The translations under genes and the position numbers were made by a program. The notes below the pieces were generated by a model. That model was not told the origin of the DNA. It was given only the letters and a program-made list of their open reading frames with translations, and ran no database searches. 7,932 bases of DNA from NCBI GenBank assembly GCA_020726205.1, contig DYTA01000048.1, positions 1-7,932 of the forward strand, given 5' to 3'. Shown here one piece after another: positions 1-6,047 of this stretch (within the stretch, counting starts at the first letter, position 1; each line of letters starts with the position of its first letter). This stretch comes from Nitrosospira multiformis. Its GTDB lineage: Bacteria; Pseudomonadota; Gammaproteobacteria; Burkholderiales; UBA11063.

Positions 1-2
1 CA

Positions 3-803
3 CCTGCTCCTACTTCTACCCCAACTTGTCGTCCTTGGGATCTTAGTTGTCATAGCACACCAACCCCAACTCCGACAACAACCCCAACGCCAACTAGTAC
101 GCCTACAATAGTTCCTACTGCTACTCCAAGCCCATTACCTGATACTTGTGGTACGGATAAAGCTCCTGGTGAATGTATTCAATGTAGTACTGAAGGATCA
201 ACTTTTCCTACTGATGATAAGTGTGCTAATCCTAAGTCAGATTATGTACAAGAGCAAATGGATAAGTCAGGGATTTCTGGACTTGATTTTACTGTGACGG
301 ATAATGATGGTAAAGTAATGTGTAATCCAGCAATTCGTTCCTGGTATGCATGTTCTGGTAGTTGTCAAGGAATAGTATTGTGTGGTTATCCAGCTGCAGT
401 AGGGTGTAGCGGTGATTGTTCTGATTCTACTTTTGTTAATGCTCCATGTAGTACCTATACTTGTGCGGGTTCAACGTTTTATGTGCATGATTATAATGGA
501 CCGCTTAGTTGCCAAAAAGTAGAAATATCATGCTCTAAAGGAGAGGTTGGTTGTGAATATCAATCTTGTGATAGAAGCATTCCAGGCTGTAGTTTGACTA
601 TTTTAGGTTATAAAGGGTGGCTGAAGGCTATTGATTTGTGCACACAACCTTGCAAAACAGGTATTTGTGGCCCAGATAAACCATATTCTGCATGTACTGA
701 TTTACCTAAAAGTAAACAGCCTAGTTATTGTGCCGATGTAAAACCTTATCAGGTATGTAAAGGTGATTGTACTGGTATAAAAGTTGTTTATCAAGATAAA
801 TAG
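3..803 (+). CDS. Cysteine-rich secreted/surface protein with Pro/Thr linkers, C-terminal part (5' partial)
   Basis: The frame is open from the left edge to TAG at 801-803, so 266 C-terminal residues are visible and the true start lies outside the window. The ATG at 258 is only an internal Met. Residues 1-8 are a Pro/Thr linker, 9-16 a small island with two cysteines (CRPWDLSC), 18-46 a second Pro/Thr linker with alternating TP units, and 49-266 a cysteine-rich domain. I count 26 cysteines, an even number that suits disulfide pairing outside the cytoplasm. No transmembrane helix, LPXTG-like sorting signal or obvious C-terminal anchor is visible. Related patterns recur inside the domain: CSGSCQGIV near residue 118 and CKGDCTGIK near 252; CGTDK near 49 and CGPDK near 223. 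I do not recognise the family. Surface display or secretion is inferred only from composition and linkers; adhesin, lectin or stalked enzyme-binding modules are all possible. Confidence 0.8.
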   Translation, partial: PAPTSTPTCRPWDLSCHSTPTPTPTTTPTPTSTPTIVPTATPSPLPDTCGTDKAPGECIQCSTEGSTFPTDDKCANPKSDYVQEQMDKSGISGLDFTVTDNDGKVMCNPAIRSWYACSGSCQGIVLCGYPAAVGCSGDCSDSTFVNAPCSTYTCAGSTFYVHDYNGPLSCQKVEISCSKGEVGCEYQSCDRSIPGCSLTILGYKGWLKAIDLCTQPCKTGICGPDKPYSACTDLPKSKQPSYCADVKPYQVCKGDCTGIKVVYQDK

Positions 804-808
804 TTAGC

Positions 809-838
809 AAACAAGCACTAATAAATTAGTGCTTGTTT
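809..838. terminator. Bidirectional terminator between the cysteine-rich gene and coq7
   Basis: A perfect 13-bp inverted repeat (809-821 and 826-838, arm AAACAAGCACTAA) encloses the loop TAAA. It lies 5 nt after the TAG of the cysteine-rich gene and is followed on the + strand by a T-rich run (TTTTATTGATATTTATTG, counting the end of the arm). On the - strand the T run is only three bases, so it may end coq7 transcripts less efficiently. Confidence 0.85.
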
Positions 839-862
839 TATTGATATTTATTGATTAAAATT

Positions 863-1483
863 TTACAAACGATATGCAGCTTTAGTCATTATTTTTGATG
901 TTGCTTGCATAATATTTTTTACAAAACTAGGTAATTCAGCCGCTCCAAAATCATGAGCCATATGCGCATGTTTTATTTCGTCAATTTTCATTTGTTCTAA
1001 AATTGCTTTGCTTTTATTATCATGCTCTGGTAGTTGATTTAGATGATCCACTAGATGACTTTCAACTTGTTTTTCTGTTTCCTCTAAAAACCCTAAATTC
1101 CATTTATCTCCTAGTAATCCAGCACCAATTCCAATTGCTAAACTACCAGCATAAAATAGTGGATTTAAAATGCTAGTTTTTCCACCTAGTTCTAAAATTC
1201 TTTGTTCAGTCCATGCTAAATGTTCAACCTCTTCATATGCAGCTTCTTCAAATGCTTGTTTATTACTTGTATCTCGTGCAGTTATTGCCTGTCCTTGATA
1301 CAAACCTTGGGCACAAATTTCACCACAATGATTAATTCGCATTAAACCAATAATATGTTTTTGTTCATCATCAGTAAATTCACCATCTTGTATATTAACA
1401 TCTGGGTGAGGGCGTGTTGATAATGGTTTATTAAACAAATTTTTTAATATTTTATCAAATTCAACAATGGTACGATCAAACAT
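863..1483 (-). CDS. coq7: Coq7-type 3-demethoxyubiquinol 5-hydroxylase (di-iron)
   Basis: This 206-residue protein matches the bacterial Coq7 family in length and motifs. The family performs the penultimate step of ubiquinone synthesis, an O2-dependent hydroxylation of 3-demethoxyubiquinol, at the inner face of the membrane. The carboxylate-bridged di-iron ligands are visible: E55 in NHCGE, E85 and H88 in EEVEHLAW, E137 in EETEK, and E169 and H172 in DEIKH. Spacing E55-E85-E137 equals that of the human enzyme (E60-E90-E142). The hydrophobic stretch 108-124 fits the membrane-dipping helix. The start ATG follows GAGGA with a 4-nt gap. It stands alone, convergent with the cysteine-rich gene and divergent from ppa. 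Because Coq7 needs oxygen, it points to aerobic respiration; E. coli uses the flavoprotein UbiF instead. All ligands are intact, so an active enzyme is expected. Confidence 0.95.
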   Translation of the reverse strand: MFDRTIVEFDKILKNLFNKPLSTRPHPDVNIQDGEFTDDEQKHIIGLMRINHCGEICAQGLYQGQAITARDTSNKQAFEEAAYEEVEHLAWTEQRILELGGKTSILNPLFYAGSLAIGIGAGLLGDKWNLGFLEETEKQVESHLVDHLNQLPEHDNKSKAILEQMKIDEIKHAHMAHDFGAAELPSFVKNIMQATSKIMTKAAYRL

Positions 1484-1522
1484 AAAATCCTCAATTCTTT
1501 TTTATCATAATAAGCGCTTTAT

Positions 1523-1552
1523 TTGCTTTTAAGTGCTTTCTCAATGTATAAT
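1523..1552 (+). promoter_or_regulatory. Putative sigma70 promoter of ppa
   Basis: TTGCTT (1523-1528) and a perfect TATAAT (1547-1552) are separated by 18 nt. Transcription would begin near 1559, giving a leader of about 43 nt before the ppa ATG at 1602. The assignment rests on consensus matching only. Confidence 0.6.
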
Positions 1553-1559
1553 TATACAT
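1544..1559. repeat. Perfect 16-bp palindrome over the ppa -10 box
   Basis: ATGTATAATTATACAT reads identically on both strands, with 8-bp arms and no spacer. It contains the TATAAT of the proposed ppa promoter and lies in the 118-nt gap shared with divergent coq7. The position suits an operator for a dimeric repressor, but no regulator is identified. In AT-rich DNA such palindromes also arise by chance. Confidence 0.6.
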
Positions 1560-1589
1560 CTTAAAATTAATTTAAACTATCTTATTGAT

Positions 1590-1595
1590 GAGGAG
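1590..1595 (+). promoter_or_regulatory. Ribosome binding site of ppa (decides the start)
   Basis: GAGGAG lies 6 nt before the ATG at 1602. An in-frame ATG at 1533 would add 23 residues (MLSQCIII...) unlike any pyrophosphatase N-terminus, has no Shine-Dalgarno sequence, and lies upstream of the proposed -10 box. The start at 1602 is therefore preferred. Confidence 0.85.
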
Positions 1596-1601
1596 TTCAC
1601 A

Positions 1602-2123
1602 ATGGATTTGAAAAAAGTTAGTATTGGTTCTGCTGAAGAGTTTAATGTAGTTGTTGAAATACCTGCTGGTGCACCACCAGTTAAGTATGAAATGGACAAA
1701 GATTCTGGCGCATTATTTGTCGATCGTTTTGTTGGTACAGCAATGTCTTATCCTGCAAACTACGGTTTTATCCCAAGTACTTTATCTGAGGATGGAGATC
1801 CTGCTGACGTAGTTGTAATTACACCATATCCTGTAGCTTATGGCGCAGTTGTAAAATGTCGTCCTTTAGGTGTGTTACGCATGGAAGATGAAAGCGGTGT
1901 GGATGCAAAAATTATTGCAGTTCCTACAAAAAAAGTTTGTCCGTTATATGCTGAAGTTGAAACATTAGAAGATTTACCTTCATTACAAGTTCAACAAATT
2001 GTTCATTTCTTTGAAAACTATAAAAAGTTAGAAAAAGGAAAATGGGTGAAATTATCTGGTGTTGAGGATAAAGCAGCTGCAATTAAAGAAGTTCAAGATT
2101 CAATTGATCGTTATCAAAAGTAA
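1602..2123 (+). CDS. ppa: Inorganic pyrophosphatase, family I
   Basis: The enzyme is a soluble cytoplasmic hydrolase that splits pyrophosphate to phosphate, pulling nucleic acid, protein and lipid synthesis forward. At 173 residues it is close to E. coli Ppa (176). Active-site positions follow E. coli with a constant offset of -1: E19, K28, E30, R42, Y54, D64, D66, D69, D96, D101, K103, Y140 and K141. The signature reads D64-G-D-P-A-D-V; the fifth position is normally a larger hydrophobic residue, so Ala68 is a mild deviation that leaves the metal-binding aspartates intact. Translation starts at ATG 1602 after GAGGAG. It is monocistronic, with a promoter in the coq7/ppa gap and a strong hairpin after the stop. 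Mg2+-dependent activity is expected from the family. Confidence 0.96.
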   Translation: MDLKKVSIGSAEEFNVVVEIPAGAPPVKYEMDKDSGALFVDRFVGTAMSYPANYGFIPSTLSEDGDPADVVVITPYPVAYGAVVKCRPLGVLRMEDESGVDAKIIAVPTKKVCPLYAEVETLEDLPSLQVQQIVHFFENYKKLEKGKWVKLSGVEDKAAAIKEVQDSIDRYQK

Positions 2124-2135
2124 TTTGAATTATGA

Positions 2136-2177
2136 TAATAAAAAAGGTATCTAATAAATTAGGTACCTTTTTTATTA
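2136..2177. terminator. Bidirectional terminator between ppa and the CDF exporter gene
   Basis: The 19-bp stem runs 2136-2154 with 2159-2177 and has loop TAAA. Its only flaw is a U-G wobble (2150/2163) on the + transcript, which becomes an A-C mismatch on the - transcript. The stem includes AAAAAAGG at one side and CCTTTTTT at the other, so each strand ends in a six-T run. It fills the 61-nt gap between the two convergent stop codons and most likely serves both genes. Confidence 0.9.
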
Positions 2178-2184
2178 CTTTGCT

Positions 2185-3195
2185 CTACTCAGGGCAGCAA
2201 CCTGTATCTTTACATTTTACTTCATCAAATTCATGTTGAAGAGTTACATGGTCAATTTGATATTTAGTTAATAGCATTTTTTGGCAACTCATTAATATTT
2301 CAGGCCAGTCCTGTTGATTACATGCAACAACATGTGCCGCTAGAGCTGTTTGATTAGCTGACATATACCAGATATGTAAATCATGCACATCTAATATTCC
2401 ATCAATATCTAATAAATCTTGTCCAACTTGTTCATAATTTACATGCTCAGGAACTCCTGCCATTAGAATGATTGCAGATTTTTTCATTAGTTTAAAGTTT
2501 GATACTATCAGTAAAATAATTACAACTAATGATAAAATTGGATCTGCTAATGACCATCCTGTAAAATAAATTATGCCACCAGCTATTATTGCAACTAGTG
2601 AACCAAATAAATCTCCTAAAGCATGAATCATTGCAGCCTTAGTATTTAAAGACTGTGTGTTTTTAGATAATACCCAGACTATTACACCATTAACCAAAAA
2701 TCCAAGACTTGCTACGATAAATAAACTTGCTCCATGTATTTCTACTGGATCTAAAAAGCGTGAAATAACTTGAAAAAATAACCAGATTGTAAGAACTGTG
2801 GTAAACATACAGTTTATTAAAGCACCAAGAACTTCAGCTTTTCCATAGCCAAAAGTTAAATTCGTTGTTGCTGGTTTCTTTGATATAACATTAGCAAAAT
2901 AAGCAATCATTAATCCTGCTGCATCTGTCATCATATGCACAGCATCTGATTGTAATGCAATAGAGTTAATAATGTAGCCACTTACCCCTTCAACTAGAGA
3001 AAAACTAAAGGTAGCAATTAAACACCAAAATAGTAATTTACCACTAGTTTTACGAAGATTATGATGGTGTTGATGATCTTCGCCATTATGGCTTATTGTT
3101 ACATTATCTAGATTATTATGTCCAGCATCACCATGGGCAACGTTACCAGTTTCATTATGTGCTAAAAATACACTGTGTTTATTATTTTTATTCAT
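2185..3195 (-). CDS. Cation diffusion facilitator, ZitB/CzcD-like zinc (cadmium) exporter
   Basis: A 336-residue inner-membrane CDF antiporter, which exports divalent metal in exchange for protons. Six hydrophobic segments lie at about 53-75, 80-103, 121-142, 155-177, 187-211 and 215-233. The transport site is formed by H87/D91 (HMMTD) in segment 2 and H191/D195 (HALGD) in segment 5. This two-His two-Asp set is that of Zn2+-selective ZnT/ZitB proteins rather than the four-Asp site of YiiP. The cytoplasmic N-terminus (1-46) is His-rich, with nine His including H41, H43, H44 and H45. The C-terminal domain (about 240-325) has the DVHDLHIW motif, and the tail carries C328, C333 and C334. The start follows a weak AGGG about 10 nt upstream. 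It begins 22 nt after fdx, so co-transcription from the fdx promoter is likely. Zinc is the best substrate guess; cadmium or cobalt are possible. Confidence 0.93.
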   Translation of the reverse strand: MNKNNKHSVFLAHNETGNVAHGDAGHNNLDNVTISHNGEDHQHHHNLRKTSGKLLFWCLIATFSFSLVEGVSGYIINSIALQSDAVHMMTDAAGLMIAYFANVISKKPATTNLTFGYGKAEVLGALINCMFTTVLTIWLFFQVISRFLDPVEIHGASLFIVASLGFLVNGVIVWVLSKNTQSLNTKAAMIHALGDLFGSLVAIIAGGIIYFTGWSLADPILSLVVIILLIVSNFKLMKKSAIILMAGVPEHVNYEQVGQDLLDIDGILDVHDLHIWYMSANQTALAAHVVACNQQDWPEILMSCQKMLLTKYQIDHVTLQHEFDEVKCKDTGCCPE

Positions 3196-3217
3196 GTTAT
3201 CTAAACCCTGTTAAGGA

Positions 3218-3553
3218 TTATCCTTCTTTCGCATGATTAACCGTATATTTAGGGATTTCAATAATTAGATCTTCATCACCAATTCTTGTTTGACATGATA
3301 ACCTAGACTGAGAAGTTAATCCCCATGCTCGATCTAATAAATCTTCTTCCATTTCATCAACATCGCCTAATGATTCAAAACCTTTTTTGATAACAACATG
3401 GCAGGTAGTGCATGCGCATGACATTTCACAAGCGTGATCTATTTCAATCCCGTGAGAGAGTAAAATTCTGCAAAGATTTTTATTGTTTTCAACTTCAAAT
3501 TCTGCACCATTAGGACATAGCTCTTCATGTGGTAATACTTTAATTATTGGCAT
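3218..3553 (-). CDS. fdx: ISC-type [2Fe-2S] ferredoxin
   Basis: This 111-residue adrenodoxin-like ferredoxin is the same length as E. coli Fdx and carries electrons for the housekeeping ISC iron-sulfur assembly pathway. Cluster ligands sit at the E. coli positions: C42, C48, C51 and C87, with the extra conserved C46. The segments MPIIKVLPHEELCPNGA, AWGL, SRLSCQ and DEDLIIEIPKYTVNHAKE are family hallmarks. The start ATG is preceded by GAGA about 8 nt upstream. In many proteobacteria fdx is the last gene of the isc operon after hscBA; here it is first in a two-gene unit with a zinc/cadmium exporter, and no isc gene is in the window. A clear promoter lies upstream. Soluble, cytoplasmic. Confidence 0.95.
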   Translation of the reverse strand: MPIIKVLPHEELCPNGAEFEVENNKNLCRILLSHGIEIDHACEMSCACTTCHVVIKKGFESLGDVDEMEEDLLDRAWGLTSQSRLSCQTRIGDEDLIIEIPKYTVNHAKEG

Positions 3554-3593
3554 TTTAAATTTCTCAACTATATAAGATTAATAAAAGATAAAG

Positions 3594-3629
3594 ATTATAG
3601 CATAATATATATCATTGTATTTTAGTCAA
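3594..3629 (-). promoter_or_regulatory. Putative promoter(s) of the fdx-CDF unit
   Basis: On the - strand TTGACT (3629-3624) is followed after 16 nt by TATTAT (3607-3602). Just downstream a second option, TGC-TATAAT (3602-3594), is a textbook extended -10 element. Either gives a leader of roughly 35-45 nt before the fdx ATG. The two overlap, so only one may be used. Confidence 0.6.
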
Positions 3630-3710
3630 CTTTTTGTTTTTTGGCAAAATTTAGGTTAAAAATAATAAAATTAATGGTTAGAACAAATGCCAACGTTGAG
3701 TAATTAACTA

Positions 3711-3719
3711 TGTTATAAT
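3711..3719 (+). promoter_or_regulatory. Extended -10 promoter of icd
   Basis: TGT-TATAAT (TG at 3711-3712, TATAAT at 3714-3719) matches the extended -10 consensus. No good -35 is found at 16-18 nt, as is usual for this promoter class. Transcription from about 3726 would give a leader near 67 nt. The icd Shine-Dalgarno TAAGGA (3778-3783) lies 9 nt before the ATG. Confidence 0.55.
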
Positions 3720-3792
3720 TTTCGCACTTCAAAAAAATAGTAATTTCGTCTAATTTTATTATAGTAGTTAATTTTCATAAGGACTAATCCAA

Positions 3793-5016
3793 ATGCAAAA
3801 AATTAAAGTTGCAAATCCAGTTGTTGAGCTTGATGGAGATGAAATGACCAGAATTATCTGGAAATTTATAAAAGAAAAATTAATTTTACAATATCTTGAT
3901 TTAGATATTAAATATTATGATTTAGGTATGGAAAATCGTGATGCTACAGATGATAAAGTGACAATCGAATCTGCGGAAGCAATTAAAAAATATAATGTTG
4001 GTATTAAATGTGCAACTATTACACCTGATGAAGCACGTGTAACTGAATTTAATTTAAAAAAAATGTGGAAATCACCAAATGGAACAATTCGTAATATTCT
4101 AGATGGAACAGTGTTTCGTGAGCCAATTATTTGTAAAAATGTACCTCGTTTAGTTCCAAATTGGACAGCTCCAATTGTAATTGGTCGTCATGCACACGCA
4201 GATCAATATAAAGCGGTTGATTTTGTAACTAAAGGTAAAGGTAAATTAACTATTACATTTACACCTGAAGGTGGACAGCCTGAGGCTCATGATGTCTATG
4301 ATTATCAAGGTGATGGTGTTGCAATGGGTATGTATAATACAGATGAATCGATTCGTGGTTTTGCTCACGCTTGTTTTAATATGGCATTAAGTAAAAAATG
4401 GCCATTATATTTATCAACTAAAAATACTATTCTAAAAAAATATGATGGTCGTTTTAAAGATATTTTCCAAGAAATTTATGTGGCTGATTATAAAGCGCAA
4501 TTTGAAGCAGCAGGGATTAGCTATGAACATCGTTTAATTGACGATATGGTGGCATCTGCATTGAAATGGAATGGTAATTTTGTGTGGGCATGTAAAAACT
4601 ATGATGGCGATGTGCAATCAGATACAGTCGCACAAGGTTTTGGTTCATTAGGCTTAATGACTTCGGTTTTAGTTACTCCAGATGGTAAAACAATGGAAGC
4701 TGAAGCGGCTCATGGTACTGTGACTCGTCATTATAGAGATCATCAAGCAGGCAAAAAAACTTCAACAAATCCAATTGCATCTATTTTTGCTTGGACTCGT
4801 GGTTTAGCTCATCGTGGTCGTTTAGACAATAATCAAGCTTTGATTGATTTTTGTAATACTTTAGAACAAGTTTGTGTTGAAACTGTTGAATCAGGAAAAA
4901 TGACTAAAGATTTAGCAGTATGCATTCATGGAAATAAAGTAAGTCCAGAGCAATATCTATACACAGAAGATTTCTTAGATGCTTTAGATAAAAATTTACA
5001 AGCAAAACTTGCTTAA
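3793..5016 (+). CDS. icd: NADP-dependent isocitrate dehydrogenase, eukaryote-like homodimeric type
   Basis: It oxidatively decarboxylates isocitrate to 2-oxoglutarate with NADP+ in the TCA cycle and supplies NADPH. The 407-residue protein aligns almost end to end with human IDH1 (414) and not with E. coli Icd (416). Substrate residues: S94 and N96 in SPNGTIRN, R100, R109, R132 in GRHAHADQY (same number as the human hotspot Arg), Y139 and K210. Metal-binding aspartates are D250, D273 and D277 in [12 protein letters not shown]-binding R312 and H313 follow [10 protein letters not shown]. The start ATG has TAAGGA 9 nt upstream. It is monocistronic, divergent from fdx and followed by a terminator. 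The kinase/phosphatase control known for E. coli Icd should not be assumed, since AceK targets that other subfamily. Confidence 0.96.
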   Translation: MQKIKVANPVVELDGDEMTRIIWKFIKEKLILQYLDLDIKYYDLGMENRDATDDKVTIESAEAIKKYNVGIKCATITPDEARVTEFNLKKMWKSPNGTIRNILDGTVFREPIICKNVPRLVPNWTAPIVIGRHAHADQYKAVDFVTKGKGKLTITFTPEGGQPEAHDVYDYQGDGVAMGMYNTDESIRGFAHACFNMALSKKWPLYLSTKNTILKKYDGRFKDIFQEIYVADYKAQFEAAGISYEHRLIDDMVASALKWNGNFVWACKNYDGDVQSDTVAQGFGSLGLMTSVLVTPDGKTMEAEAAHGTVTRHYRDHQAGKKTSTNPIASIFAWTRGLAHRGRLDNNQALIDFCNTLEQVCVETVESGKMTKDLAVCIHGNKVSPEQYLYTEDFLDALDKNLQAKLA

Positions 5017-5033
5017 TTTTAGTCGATGTTGTT

Positions 5034-5066
5034 AAAAGTCCTAGTTAAAAATAAACTAGGGCTTTT
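5034..5066. terminator. Terminator between icd and dusA
   Basis: A 13-bp stem (5034-5046 with 5054-5066, core CCTAG/CTAGG, one U-G wobble) encloses the 7-nt loop AAAAATA. It is followed by a T-rich tail, so that TTTTTT spans 5063-5068 on the + strand. It lies 17 nt after the icd stop. On the - strand the stem ends in TTTT, so it may also end the dusA transcript. Confidence 0.88.
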
Positions 5067-5073
5067 TTATAAG

Positions 5074-6045
5074 TTACTCTTGCTCGACAAACTCAACGAG
5101 TCTAATGTAATCATCAAGGTTATTGCTTTTGATTAATTGTGTTGTTAGTTGTTGTCGCCATATTTTTGCTCGTTTACAGCCATGATATAAACCAATCATA
5201 TGTCGTGTTACATTATGTAATTTTCCACCATTTTCTTGTACTTGTGATAAGTAATTAATCATTTCACATGCTATTTCATATCGAGTTTTTGGAGTTGATT
5301 TGTCAGCATAATAACGTTGATCAAAATCAGCAAATAAGTATGGATTGTAGTAAGCTTCACGACCAATCATAACACTGTCAACTATTTTTAGATGTTGAGT
5401 TATTTCTTCATTAGTTTTAATTGCGCCATTGAGCATTATTTTTAGTTCTGGGAAATCATTTTTAAGTTGATAAACAAAATCATAACGTAGTGGTGGTATT
5501 TCACGATTTTCTTTTGGACTTAAGCCTTTTAAGACAGCATTTCTGGCATGAACAATTATTTTTTTACTACTAGTTGCTGAAATTTTTTGTACGAAATTAG
5601 CTAAGTATTCATAATCATAATTATAATCTAGTCCAATTCGATGTTTGACGTGTACTTCACAATTTGTTGCATCTTGAATTGCTTTTACACAATCAGCTAC
5701 TAAATCTGGTTCTCGCATGAGACAAGCTCCGAATCTACCAGCCTGAACTCGGTCAGAAGGGCAGCCACAATTAAGATTAATTTCTTTATATCCATAGTTT
5801 TGACATATCTTGGCAACTTGGGCTAATTTATGTGGTTCTGAACCACCTAATTGCACAACTAATGGTTGTTCAGAACCATCAAAACCAAGTAATTTATCTC
5901 GATTACCATGTAGAATTGCATCCGCTACTATCATTTCAGTATATAGCGTAGTGTGCTTCGTAATTGAACGCATAAAATATCGATAATGACGGTCAGTCCA
6001 GTCAAGCATTGGGGCAATCGCAATTTTTTCAGATGTATTTGACAT
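5074..6045 (-). CDS. dusA: tRNA-dihydrouridine(20/20a) synthase DusA
   Basis: This FMN enzyme reduces uridines in the tRNA D-loop with NADPH. The 323-residue protein has the DusA hallmarks: APMLDWTDRHYRYF near 11-24, YTEM near 35, NLNCGCPSDRVQ with catalytic C95, VKHRIG with K134, IIVHAR near 163, GLSPKENREIPPL near 174-186, and the FMN phosphate-binding LNGAIK (N206) and IGRE (G228, R229). GLSPKENREIPPL and the C-terminal RHMIGLYHG separate DusA from DusB and DusC. C93 is an extra cysteine two residues before the catalytic one. ATG begins 2 nt after the stop of the upstream GT39 gene (TAAAAATG) with only a weak AAGA site, so coupled translation is likely. It is the last gene of the unit, facing icd. 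Confidence 0.95.
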   Translation of the reverse strand: MSNTSEKIAIAPMLDWTDRHYRYFMRSITKHTTLYTEMIVADAILHGNRDKLLGFDGSEQPLVVQLGGSEPHKLAQVAKICQNYGYKEINLNCGCPSDRVQAGRFGACLMREPDLVADCVKAIQDATNCEVHVKHRIGLDYNYDYEYLANFVQKISATSSKKIIVHARNAVLKGLSPKENREIPPLRYDFVYQLKNDFPELKIMLNGAIKTNEEITQHLKIVDSVMIGREAYYNPYLFADFDQRYYADKSTPKTRYEIACEMINYLSQVQENGGKLHNVTRHMIGLYHGCKRAKIWRQQLTTQLIKSNNLDDYIRLVEFVEQE

Positions 6046-6047
6046 TT

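Noticed and set aside
57..140. Pro/Thr-coding DNA as a CRISPR or perfect tandem repeat
   Set aside because: The units are short, irregular in codon choice and stay in one open frame; this is a protein linker.
258..803. Reading the cysteine-rich gene as a complete 181-residue protein starting at 258
   Set aside because: The frame stays open upstream to the window edge with the same Cys and Pro/Thr character, and no Shine-Dalgarno sequence precedes the ATG at 258.
1533..1601. N-terminal extension of the pyrophosphatase from ATG 1533
   Set aside because: The extension lacks family similarity and a ribosome site and spans the likely promoter; ATG 1602 has GAGGAG at the right distance.
3213..3225. 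AAGGATTATCCTT near-palindrome over the fdx stop as a terminator
   Set aside because: Six-base arms around a single base cannot form a stable hairpin and no T run follows; the CDF gene begins 22 nt after fdx.
3696..3719. TTGAGT with TATAAT as a -35/-10 pair for icd
   Set aside because: The spacer is only 12 nt, too short for sigma70; the extended -10 element alone is a better explanation.
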